DNA from: Macrolepiota albuminosa
Taxonomy: Eukaryota; Basidiomycota; Agaricomycetes; Agaricales; Agaricaceae
Assembly: GCA_027475525.1 (NCBI GenBank)
Contig: JAMWFC010000116.1
Span: 991,826 to 1,055,825, forward strand
Direction of reading: 5' to 3'
DNA length: 64,000 nt
Every line of letters begins with the position of its first letter. The stretch's first letter is position 1. A program made the translations under genes and the position numbers. A model generated the notes under the pieces. That model saw only the letters and a program-made list of their open reading frames with translations, was not told the origin of the DNA and did not search any database. Below are positions 21,835 through 31,900 of the stretch, piece after piece.

Positions 21835-24800
21835 TCACAACGTCCATGCCGGATGTCCATTGACATCAACATACGTGACCAGACACTCCTTCTCCTCGGG
21901 AGTATAGCATGGCCTCTGCAACTTATTAGTTGCTTTCTGCAGGGTTACGCGTCTCATTCGGACGCGCTGATCTCCACGGCACTCAGTCAGTGCAAACAGA
22001 TGTTCTTCCTCGTCATCATGAGCGTAATAGTCGCTGTCGTAAACGTCCACTGCGACGTATTCGTCGCCATCAATCTGGACACTCTCAGCGTCATCCACTT
22101 CCGACCCGTCAGCCTCTACTTGCGGCTCCTCCTCGATTTCATCGACGATTTCATCGTCCTCGTCGTCACTGACGACATCGCTCGGTGCCGCAGCCGTATG
22201 GGCCGCTCGGATGTGTGCCTTAGGAGGGGCGGGACACTCCTTAGCAAAGTGCCCGCTCCTGCCACAATTGTAGCACGCTGAGGGGTCCCCGGCAGGCCTT
22301 CTCTGGCCCACTCCTGGAACTCCAGCGGTTTTACCTGCCATACGCGCTGCAGGCGCCACCACTCCTCTTGGTGCTACTTGATTCTGACCCGAAAAGGGTC
22401 GACTGTCCTTCGCTGGCAATTGTCCAGCAGGTTTCGATTGAGGCCGTTGGCCTTCAGGAATTGTCTTGCGAACAACGAATCGCGGATTGCGATTGTTCTC
22501 CATCTCCGTCCACTTGGCCAGGAAGGTTCCCACCTTCACTGCCTGACGGTTCACGGTTCCTCGGCGGGAGCTCCGCTGCTCATAATGGTTCGCAGTCCGT
22601 GTCAACTGCTCATAACGGATGGCATACGCCAAGAACTCGGTCACAGTATTGACCTCCGGAGACAGATTGTCGTCGCGTATCAACGCTCGTCTCATGTCTG
22701 CTGGTATTCCGTCCAGGAATGTCTCGCGAATAGTATATTTGTCTGGATAGATGGCCATATTCTGTGCATGACCCACCAGGTCATCATAAAAGGTCTGGAC
22801 GCCAGTCTTAGCGTCATACACTGCCTTTCTAAAGGCATCACGGGCTTCCTGCATCGTAGCAGCGTTGACGAAGCGATTGTACAGTCCTATCAGGACTTCC
22901 TTAAATGTCCAATGCGGTTTGTCACGATTGATGTGGAGAACATGGCGACGGAACCAATTCCGAGCCTCTCCCTCCATAAATTCGTGTAGCACAAATATCC
23001 TTTCCTGGTCCATGTCGTCTCCACCATAGCAGCATGCTGCGAGGTGGTAACACACGTCCATGGCCCAGTCCTCCAGTTGGGAGAACCTATGTCCTCCGGC
23101 ATACGCACGTATGTGCTTACCATCGGATTTACGGGGACTTACCCCAGCAGGGAACTTAAATCTGACTCCAAGGAAGTCATCCACCAGTCGAGTGAGACGG
23201 TCGTGCATATGATCCATATGGATCCTGACCGCTTCGTTCATTCCCGGCGTAGTTTCACGCAATTCATGAGGTGCGGGCATCGAAAATGCCCGAGGACTGC
23301 GAAATAGGTGCTCATTGGCCGCTCTTTCTGGCCGGGGAGTGGGCGCTTGCCTCACTTGTTGCTCTGCTGGTATTCCACCAGCCTGCCTGCCATTATTACG
23401 ACGATTATCATCGTCTCGATCGTTATTTCTGCGATCACGATCTCCACCGTCGTTATTGCGACGACTTGGCTCCCTCTGATCGGGGTGACTACTATCGTCA
23501 CTACCACCCGAACCTCTGTCTGGTTCAGCTGTTCGAGCTGCGAATTGTCGCCGCATATCATCAACAGGCGTTACACCCTCACGCCCTTCAAAGGCTACCC
23601 CCTGGTCGTCAATTAACGACTCACCATTATCATGCAAGTCCTGGTTGCGTATCCTCTGGTAATTGACGCGTTCATTCCAGTTGTCCATTAGGTGGACGCG
23701 TCGTACTACACGTCGTGGTCGCGTCTGCTCTTCAAGAATGTGGACTTCGTCCACCTCTTCCTTGATTGTGACTTGCTTACGAGGTGTTTTAACCTCCTGT
23801 ACTGCAAGCAGTGTCTCTGGCTCTGCCGGAGTCGTTGTCACAGTCTCTACCTCAGACAGTGCCTGCTGAGGCACTCCGCTAACAATGTGTTGACGGTTTG
23901 CGGCGTTCTGACGCCGCACGTAGTCTTGCTGAGACTCATTAGCCTGACGAGGCGCATTGAGCAATTTCATCGCATCTGCAATTAATGGCACTCGTCGGCG
24001 CACACTCATCTCACATTCTACTGAATCAGCTGGAGTAGCCGTTGAGACTGCTGACCCTCGCGCCGCTTTGCACTTAAGGTATTCTACCACTTCGAGTTCG
24101 AAGATACGCACAAACAATTCGATATATTCATTCGAATCTGCACGAGGTACATCGTGGCTCCTAGCAGCCAGCAATTGTAAGTGCTTTACTACATAAAGCT
24201 GCAGACGCTTTCGCGTCGATTCCTTTGTGACCGATGGATATCGGTCCAACACCAGCTGTAGCTGGATAGACAAGGTCAAATGCGACCTTTTGCTTTCCTC
24301 ATCATCTGAGGAGGATATCGGTCCAACACCAGCTGTAGCTGGATAGACAAGGTCAAATGCGACCTTTTGCTTTCCTCATCATCTGAGGAGTCCAGCTCGG
24401 ACTCTAAGTCCATAACTCTCCTGAGGCCGTCATGCCTCACCTGCGGCTGTTTGCCGGTTCGTCGGTGCAACTCTGGACTTCCAGGCGCTGTTAACGCCTT
24501 GTCCAACCTTACGACATTGTCGTCTTCCCTACTGACCACTATTGCTGGTCCTTGCTTCTGTCCTTGTGTCGTCAACGACGATGGTCCCGGTTCAGTGGCA
24601 GCATCGGCCACATATTCCAAATGCCGCTCAGTAGGCGCAGTCCGGAAGGGAGTACTATGCGCAAACGCGCTGCCTTGTACCAATTCCGAGTACTGGGTAA
24701 TATCCGGTTGACCCTCAGAATGAGCTGACGAGCTCTCGGGCAATACCGGATACATCAGTGAGGGCATTTGGCTCGCTGGCAGCGACACTCCTGAGACCGC

Positions 24801-25028
24801 GGATCTATCTCCTGGTTTTCCACCAGGTCGTACAATGGACATCATCCGTGATACAGATAGCCCACCAGGCATTCCAAAGCTCGCGCTGACATCACGAGGG
24901 GTCTTTTTGTCCCGCTTTGGCGGGGGTTGGTATGCTGACACAGATTGCGTCTTCACAGCCTAAAGCACAGGTAAGTCACCTGCATCTGCAGCTGGGAACG
25001 GAGGATCCGGATCAAGAGAGCCAGTCAT
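21835..25028 (-). CDS. gag of the full-length Ty3 element
   Basis: The first ATG in frame is at 25028. A TAG at 24959-24961 interrupts after 22 codons, and the frame then runs open, with the 77-bp duplication at 24236-24390 removed, to the TGA at 21835-21837. The protein has a disordered Pro/Ser/Glu N-terminus and an Arg/Asp-rich linker (repeated RRNN/DRD motifs). The capsid region follows, with LEDWAMDVCYHLA, EARNWFRRH and FKEVLIGLYNRF. A CCHC zinc knuckle (CYNCGRSGHFAKEC) comes next, and an acidic tail with repeated Asp/Glu lies before the stop. In this family gag coats the genomic RNA and forms the virus-like particle. The TGA falls directly before the protease Asp-Ser-Gly, so pol expression would need readthrough, or the stop is a mutation. 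Confidence 0.88.
24236..24390. repeat. 77-bp tandem duplication #7 (in gag)
   Basis: Bases 24236-24313 recur perfectly 77 bp downstream. Deleting one copy fuses the gag N-terminal frame to the rest. Confidence 0.92.
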
Positions 25029-25139
25029 GGAAGCATGTTTTCAGCGTGATGCCAACAGAGAATCGAGAGGTTTTGATGAGAGTTGCCTAGTCGGTAACAA
25101 GCCTAGAGTCTAAAGCCGATAGCAGAAGATTTAAAAAAA

Positions 25140-25389
25140 TATAACCTGGGGTTACTAGTTAGAACTATCTGTGTATTTCACACAGTGCTAAATCAGACCG
25201 CAATATCGGATTTGACTAGTACTTAGTGCGAAAACAAGATGTTGTCTTACTATTTCACACAGTGATAAATCAGACCGCAATATCGGATTTGACTAGTACT
25301 TAGTGCGAAAACAAGATGTTGTCTTACATAATACTATATTAAACAATTATAGCGTCGTTGACGCTAGTGACACGGGTAACTCCGTTACA
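25140..25389 (-). repeat. 5' LTR of the full-length Ty3 element
   Basis: Same termini as the left LTR except that the outer TG (plus-strand reading) has become TA at 25140-25141. Also 250 bp because of its own 77-bp duplication. Confidence 0.88.
25174..25327. repeat. 77-bp tandem duplication #8 (in right LTR, one mismatch)
   Basis: Bases 25174-25250 recur 77 bp downstream with one mismatch (gtgctaa versus gtgataa). It is the only imperfect member of the set. Confidence 0.85.
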
Positions 25390-25394
25390 ACAGC

Positions 25395-26048
25395 AATCCA
25401 TAAGTAAATTGTGTGGATGTACGTAAATGAATATTTAGCTCATCCTCAGTCTCACTCTGTGATGTGGTTGACTGAGGGGCTTTGTTTGTTTGTAAGGAAA
25501 ATATACTGAAGAAAAAAAAACAAAGATTATCAAATACTGATTGTGTAAGTGTGGCTGAGCCAGAAGAAAAGCGAGTGGCAATGCCATAAACAGAAGTTGG
25601 TTTGAATATATTGCTGATGTTGTGTAAGTCTCTTCCTCAACAAATACCAGGAGAGATGTAGGGAACATAGTTATCAGGGTTGAGGGGTGATGGCTGGATA
25701 GTCGGAGAGTTGTAATTTAGATAGATAGAGGTTGTGGCCATAAAATGGAGAGGCAATCAAACTTTGTCAAGGAAGTGAGAATAAATAATATGAGATTTCT
25801 CAAGTTCTGAGCTTAGAGTCTGAGTACAAGATATTGAGAACAACTGTGTTGATTGCCTGAGTCTGATGAACAAAAACAAGGGTTTATATAGATTATCAAG
25901 TAAAGGAGAAAGTTTTTAGGAGTATTGAAATAGAAATAAGTTTAAAATACACATGAGTCTGTGACATTATTAAATTTAAAAAAGGATAAAATCTGAGTAA
26001 GAGTTGATTTAGGGAATTCTAGAGGAAGTTGACAAAAGTGAGTGAATA
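25395..26048. other. AT-rich intergenic stretch
   Basis: I see no gene here. It leads into the pogo-like transposase remnant. Confidence 0.4.
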
Positions 26049-26765
26049 TTGGAGATCAGATGGGACTTGAGTGATTTCTTGACAATCGTGCAATTGATCA
26101 CTTATGACAGTGACATCCCTCCTGCTGAGATATATAATTTCAACATTCTCAAAGCCTTGCAGATGACCAATACAGCATGGAAAAAAGTTGATGCAACAAC
26201 AATTCAGAACTGTTGGAGAAAGTCCAGTATTTTGCCCCATGGACTTCTCAATCCAGTGTCCAATGAGCCTGCTGTTACTTCATCAGTTCTGGTATCATCC
26301 CTCCTCAACATAGCCAAATCTATAGACACAGCTGATGTCAAGGTTGAACAGGCCTTATCTCATTTTGAGAGTCTCACAGTCCTTCAGCATGGTAATCAGA
26401 TGTTCATCAATAAATTACTTAACCCTGTCAATGAGGACAGGATGCACAATGTTGAAACAGAGGAGGAAACCAAAAAAATATCTACAAGGCAGTTGTCAAA
26501 TCATCACAAGGTTGAATATAACAGAGAGATGAATGGTGATGATGCCTTGAATGATATTGAAGCAATCAATGAGAAGTCATTACAACAAGAAGCACTCAGT
26601 GCAGCTTTAACTCTCCTCAGTTATGTCTCTGACATTGACCAGCCATATATATGCCCAGAAGTTAGAAGGAATCCTTTTGAACTTTGGATGCCAAGCACGA
26701 CTCCAAAAAGTTTAGTCTCTTCAACCTACCACTCTTTGAGAGTTTTTGCATTCAACAATGTCTAG
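26049..26765 (+). pseudogene. C-terminal fragment of a pogo/Tigger-like DDE transposase
   Basis: A 238-codon open frame whose residues 47-62 (WKKVDATTIQNCWRKS) match the conserved region following the DDE catalytic core in pogo/jerky-type transposases (W..V...TI.NCWR..GI). The rest is an Asn/Glu-rich helical tail typical of that family's C-terminus. The catalytic core and the N-terminal CENP-B-like DNA-binding domains are missing. The first Met is not necessarily a real start. AT-rich composition contrasts with the Ty3 element to the left. Likely an inactive remnant; no terminal inverted repeats were identified. Confidence 0.6.
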
Positions 26766-26918
26766 ATAAGTCTCCATAATGAAAACTAGCCATTTCTATA
26801 TATATCAATAGAAAATAAGCCTTAAAACATACTTTTTGGCTTCCACGGAGGGGCCATGGGTTATGAGAAGTTTGACTGTACATGTTAGCACTTCCATTTC
26901 ACTGTCCAACTCGAATGC

Positions 26919-27467
26919 TTATGCAACGCTCAGGGTTACGTTAAGAAATTTGACAGATGGCACAGAGGAAGCCTATTCATACAATCAGAGAATTGTTCTA
27001 CAAAAGTCATAGACTCGGAGCTCACCCCTAACAGTGACACGCGAACTACACCCAACTGACATGTCCTGTTTGCAAAATCCGATGGAATAGTGATAGTGAA
27101 ATTCTGATGAGGGGGTTTATAGAACGGCACGTCGGAATGATACTGGGGATTATAATCTCCATTGTAGAGGACCATACCCAGCCCGTCGCTCACGGGGAGA
27201 CATCCATCCGGTAAGCAAGGTGTAACGCCTACAACTAATGCGACTTCAATCGAACCAGTCAGTGAGTTCTAACGGGATGTTAGAAAGAGAAAAATGGACT
27301 CCTAGGTAGATCAAAGAACCAACCTCACGGTCGATCTCCACGGTGAGGTTCGACCCTGGAGCGACAGATGTGCCATCTGGTGGGTATCCAATGGTGGCTC
27401 GTTGAGCTTGGACAGCAGGAACGAGTACACCGACAGCTGCGGTGATGAAAGTGAGATTGAACTTCAT
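26919..27467 (-). CDS. Small secreted protein (basidiomycete-type, unknown function)
   Basis: ATG at 27467; proposed exons 27467-27329, 27243-27026 and 26972-26919, giving 136 aa. Introns use gtgagg..gaag (85 nt) and gtgagc..atag (53 nt). The first 21 residues form a signal peptide (MKFNLTFITAAVGVLVPAVQA), followed directly by QRATIGYPPDG. Internal features are TPCLPDGC, a probable disulphide pair, and VLYNGDYNPQYHSD, which I recognise from a family of Agaricomycete extracellular proteins without known activity. The first donor could instead lie a few bases downstream, which would shift the frame, so exon 1/2 is the weakest part. Flanked by transposons; expression unknown. Confidence 0.7.
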
Positions 27468-27523
27468 GTGTGGTGCTTATGATGCTAGGGAGGCTTTCTG
27501 GGGAAACACGACCACCGTATACG

Positions 27524-27600
27524 TCCACGAGCTACAATTCGTGCCTTCGGCACGAATTTCGTAGCTCGTTGGGGGCTTCGCCCCCAAACCCCCCCCAACT
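27524..27600. repeat. Palindromic repeat, copy 1
   Basis: It contains the hairpin gtgccttcggcac nested in gagctac..gtagctc, followed by a second hairpin gggggcttcgccccc. The same module, in the same orientation, lies at 28365-28440. The two copies bracket the minisatellite. It may be a MITE-like or Helitron-derived repeat. Confidence 0.6.
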
Positions 27601-27615
27601 AAGCCTCCACCCTAA

Positions 27616-27769
27616 CCTCACTTCGTTCGGTTAGGGCTCCAAGTATGTATAGAGAACTCAGTGCTTAATCCCAGCCTCAACCTCACTTCGTTCCTCACTT
27701 CGTTCGGTTAGGGCTCCAAGTATGTATAGAGAACTCAGTGCTTAATCCCAGCCTCAACCTCACTTCGTT
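27616..27769. repeat. 77-bp tandem duplication #9
   Basis: Bases 27616-27692 recur perfectly 77 bp downstream at the left edge of the 61-bp minisatellite. The period differs from the minisatellite's own. Confidence 0.85.
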
Positions 27770-28145
27770 TGGTTAAGGCCTCGGTGTTTCACAATTCAAT
27801 GCTTAATCCCAGCCTCAACCTCACTTTGTTCGGTTAAGGCCTCGGTGTTTCACAATTCAATGCTTAATCCCAGCCTCAACCTCACTTTGTTCGGTTAAGG
27901 CCTCGGTGTTTCACAACTCAATGCTTAATCCCAGCCTCAACCTCACTTTGTTCGGTTAAGGCCTCGGTGTTTCACAACTCAATGCTTAATCCCAGCCTCA
28001 ACCTCACTTTGTTCGGTTAAGGCCTCGGTGTTTCACAACTCAATGCTTAATCCCAGCCTCAACCTCACTTCGTTCGGTTAAGGCCTCGGTGTTTCACAAC
28101 TCAATGCTTAATCCCAGCCTCAACCTCACTTTGTTCGGTTAAGGG
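27770..28145. repeat. 61-bp minisatellite, about six to seven near-identical units
   Basis: The phrase ggttaaggcctcggtg recurs at 27771, 27832, 27893, 27954, 28015 and 28076, exactly 61 bp apart. Each unit also contains gcttaatcccagcctcaacc. Units differ by single C/T changes. Direct abutting repeats without spacers, so this is not a CRISPR. Confidence 0.9.
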
Positions 28146-28223
28146 TGATTTTATCTCAATTTTCTAAGCATTTCTAATGCTGAAATGAGCCAACTCCTAT
28201 GTTATTACCCTAAAAGGAAGGTT

Positions 28224-28377
28224 CTTGGTCAGCCTTGGTCAGCCTTACTAATCAGATAGTTCCCACGAAACGGTTGTCCCATATATTATAGACGAGCTAC
28301 CTTGGTCAGCCTTGGTCAGCCTTACTAATCAGATAGTTCCCACGAAACGGTTGTCCCATATATTATAGACGAGCTAC
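28224..28377. repeat. 77-bp tandem duplication #10
   Basis: Bases 28224-28300 recur perfectly 77 bp downstream. The segment contains ttcccacgaaacggttgtcc, which also occurs at about 35860 beyond the Helitron. Confidence 0.9.
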
Positions 28378-28620
28378 GATTCGTGCCTTCGGCACGAATT
28401 TCGTAGCTCGTTGGGGGCTTCACCCCCAAACCCCCCCCAACTAAGCCTCCACCCCAACCTCACTTTGTTCGGTTAGGGCTCCAAGTATGTATAAGTAACT
28501 TAGCCTCCACCCCAACCTCACTTCGTTCGGTTAGGGCTCCAAGTATGTATATAAGTAATTCAGTCTCCACCCCAACCTCACTTCGTTCGGTTAGGGGTTC
28601 CAAATATGTATCTTAGTAAC
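28365..28620. repeat. Palindromic repeat, copy 2, plus degenerate tandem units
   Basis: Repeats the hairpin module of 27524-27600, followed by about three units of a 60-bp repeat (tccaccccaacctcactt and ggttagggctccaagtatg) related to the minisatellite. Confidence 0.6.
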
Positions 28621-28654
28621 TCAGCTTCTATCATAATTTTACTTTCATTATGTC

Positions 28655-28925
28655 TTACTGATTCCAGCATAAGTTGTTAACAAATAGAGAGTTTCACATT
28701 TATCAAGAAATGATGCTACAATTCCAAGTTATATATATTCTATTAGTACAGTATCAACAAATATCAAGTTAGATGCTAAAATATAAAAGTTAGTAATAAG
28801 TAAATAATTAACAATCACACTCACATTTGTAAACCCAAGAAATAATGCTACAATTCCAAGTTATATGTACAGTATCAAGTTAGATGCTAAAATATAAAGT
28901 TAGTAATAAGTAGTTAATCAAAAAT
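28655..28925 (-). repeat. Tandem intron/exon-like units at the Helitron gene 3' end
   Basis: The segment from the helicase stop outward (plus strand cacttacatttgtaaacc) is repeated, with about 108-130 bp spacing. In gene direction each unit reads gtaagtg or gtgagtg, an AT-rich tract, ttttag and then catctaacttgata. These are plausible donor/acceptor pairs, so the true C-terminus may be spliced a residue or two beyond the annotated stop. Confidence 0.5.
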
Positions 28926-28930
28926 CACAC

Positions 28931-31900
28931 TTACATTTGTAAACCATTAAGGACTTCTTGATATACAATATTTGCAGTTAATTTTGATGTATTTTCTTCT
29001 GACAGAATCACCTTGATACGATCTCCTGATGTGCATCGAGAAAGTGCAACATAGAGTTGGCCATGGGTAAAAACCGGTGATCGAAGGTCCAATCCAACAT
29101 GCTTGACTGATTGCCCTTGAGACTTGTTGATAGTCATAGCAAAGGCCAATCGAATTGGAAACTGTCTCCTGCGTAATGGTATTGGCATATCCTCTTCAGA
29201 GGCATCTAGATTGATCCTTGGAATCAAAACAGTTGAACCTGCAAACTTGGCATCTCCACTGATAATACGACATCTGAGGACTCTGGTGCTGATATGAGTG
29301 ACAATCATTCTTGTTCCATTGCAAAGTCCTTTGGTTGTGTCCAGATTCCTGAGGAGCATGACAGGAACTCCAATCTTCAAAGCCAGTTTAGCCAAAGGCA
29401 AACTACTGGCTTTCAAAGAGTTGAGATATTCCACAGGATATAAGGCAAGGCCATCAGGATTCCTGTTATCAGAAAGAACAGAATCTGCACTCTGTAAGAT
29501 CCTTTCTTCCCCTGGATACCTCTCTAGAACTTCTGCATTGATCTCCTCTATATCCGAGTTCTTGCCAGAGAGAATAGTCCGGTCCAGGTAATACTGATCA
29601 TTTTGAGGATGACCAATATCAGGATATGTGGAAGAAATCAATCCAGTGATAGAATTGTCATCACAGATCATCCTTTCAGGCAGTTTGACTGTTTCTCCAG
29701 GTCCTAGATTTTTCCCTGCACCAACATCCAACAACCAAGCTGCATGAGCAATATTGTCTACAGTCTGCTCCAACCGCATATTTTGGACCAAGTAATGGAC
29801 TTGAATATTATCCCAAAGTCGGCCCCTTTTGAGTGAAGCAGCAATCATCTGCTGCCTGAGTCCATGTGGAACCACTGGAAGAGTTTGCCTAAAGTCCCCT
29901 CCAAAAACCACAGTGACTCCACCAAAGGAAATGTCATTATCGAAGATGTCTCTGAAGCCACGATCAACAGAGTCAATGGCATTTTTGTGTTGCATTGGAA
30001 CTTCATCCCAAATAACAACTTTGGTGCGAAGTATGAGCTGTGATAACTGGGTTCCTCTCTTGATATTGGCAATGGATGTGTCAAGAGCAGGAATGGGAAT
30101 TTTGAATCTTGAATGAGCTGTCCTACCCCCTTCCAACAATAAGGCAGCAATGCCAGATGATGCTACACATAATGCCACATCTTCATTGGAACGAACTGCA
30201 GCAGCCAGAGTATTGCAGACAAAGGTTTTGCCACATCCTCCAGCACTGTGAATAAATAGCATCCTGCCCAAATTGTTGTTCACTGAGTTTATGACAGCAT
30301 TGAAAGTCTCCAGTTGTTCCACATTGAACTTGGCCTTGTTACTCTCCACTCTTTGCTTGAGCTCCTCAACATCATAATTGGTTTCATCTTCTAAAAGCCT
30401 GTTGCCTAGAAGAATGATCAGTATTCAAGTCAATCTTTTATGCAAATGCCAATTACCTGGAACTATGTTCCAATTCTGTTGAGCCTCTGGCATGTTGGGA
30501 AAGTCTTTCAGAGTTTTCCCAAAATTCATCAAAGTGTCGTTGATGAGATAAAGGCCATAGTCATAAATATCCTCATTGGTAAAGATCCGGTTCCTGTACT
30601 GCCTAGTATGTTCCAATCTGTGTCGAAGATCATCACAGATAGAATGTTTGAATTCGTTCCATAGAGCCTCAGGAGTGGCAGGAGCACAGTGGAATAGAAT
30701 AGTGCAAAACAGCTGCCTGAGAGCTGATCCTAGTTGGATTGGAGCAGCTTCAGTGAGACACTGCCTCCATTCTGCATCATCCTCCAAAAGACCTAGAGCC
30801 TTGCATGCTTCCTGATAAGTGGGATAGATATGGCCATTGACTGTCCTGAGATCAGCCCATGAAGTTGCATTGGTTACAACAGTCAAGAGCATCCTGAGAT
30901 AGAACCTTTCTCCCTGTCTTGGTGAAGCAAAATACATCCTTCCAATTGCTGTCCCTCTCTGCCTCTCCTTCCAACTCCGTTTAGATGCTTCATAAACAAA
31001 CTTGGTTGGAAAGTTCTGATAAGTGGTGTTATTATTGGGAAACCTGGTATTGGCTTCAAACCAAGCTGTGAGTGCAGTCTTGTCTGCATTAGGTCTAGCA
31101 GCCACCACCTGTATTGGTTCATCATCTGGGAAATAGACTTCATGCTGGTTTTCCAAGTGCACAGGCAATCTGTACACTGAAGGATATTCAGCATGCATGT
31201 TGAATTCAAAGATGTGCCAGCAAGCCTCAGGAGCAGAAATGTATCTGGCATCCAAATGTTCCTTGATTTCATCCCTCTCCTCCCTAGCAATCTCCAAAGT
31301 TGTCCTATCATGGCCCTTGTAGATGTACTTGTGAATGTATTTGATTGCATCCACTGAAGCACAGACTTCCACATTGATATGACATTGGAATTTGGCTGAG
31401 AGATATGGATTGTATGGGACAACATTACGATTGTCATAACGATGACCATGCTTTTCAAAAAAGCGGCCATTGTTAGGTCTGGCATATTGGGGATAGCCAT
31501 CATCACCATACTGTGTAGCTTCCTGAAATTCCTTGGGATATCTCTTGGAACATTTGCCATCTACCATGCACTTGGCATTGGGAAAATCTGCTCCACATGG
31601 ACCATGAACCATATTGGTAGTAACAACCTAATAACAAAGGTCAGATACTGCATTGATAATTCAAGCAAAGCCAATACCTGATACAATTGAGGCTGAGTCA
31701 CTGGATCAGGAATTTGAGCAGAAACAATAGTGTCCACATGAGCTGCATCTTTGATCTTGTCGTGATGATGGAAAAAGATCAAGATATGTATATGTGGAAG
31801 TCCCCTCTTTTGAAATTCAATGGTATGGACAGATGCCACACATTTTCCAAATAGACCATCTTTTATGTCCTTCAAAAGAGCATTCTTCTTGAGTTCAAAT

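Larger units (their letters stand above)
13614..25389 (-). mobile_element. Full-length Ty3/gypsy retrotransposon with env-position accessory ORF (TSD acagc)
   Basis: Near-identical LTRs at 13614-13863 and 25140-25389 are flanked by acagc (13609-13613 and 25390-25394). Order in element direction, right to left: 5' LTR, gag, protease, RT, RNase H, integrase, accessory ORF, polypurine tract (complement of taccccccaat, 13863-13873), 3' LTR. Length is 11,776 bp, or about 11.4 kb after removing one copy of each of five 77-bp duplications. No clear tRNA primer-binding site follows the 5' LTR. LTR similarity and intact boundaries indicate recent insertion, although five in-frame stop codons lie in gag-pol. 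Confidence 0.92.

Noticed and set aside
24954..24956. GTG at 24956 as gag start
   Set aside because: An in-frame ATG exists at 25028, separated by one TAG, so the GTG is only where the frame reopens.
13656..25327. LTR-internal tandem repeats as enhancer elements
   Set aside because: The two LTRs have different breakpoints and share the exact 77-bp period with unrelated loci, so an assembly cause is more likely.
27770..28145. CRISPR-like array
   Set aside because: Units abut with no unique spacers, and the host is a fungus. This is a minisatellite.
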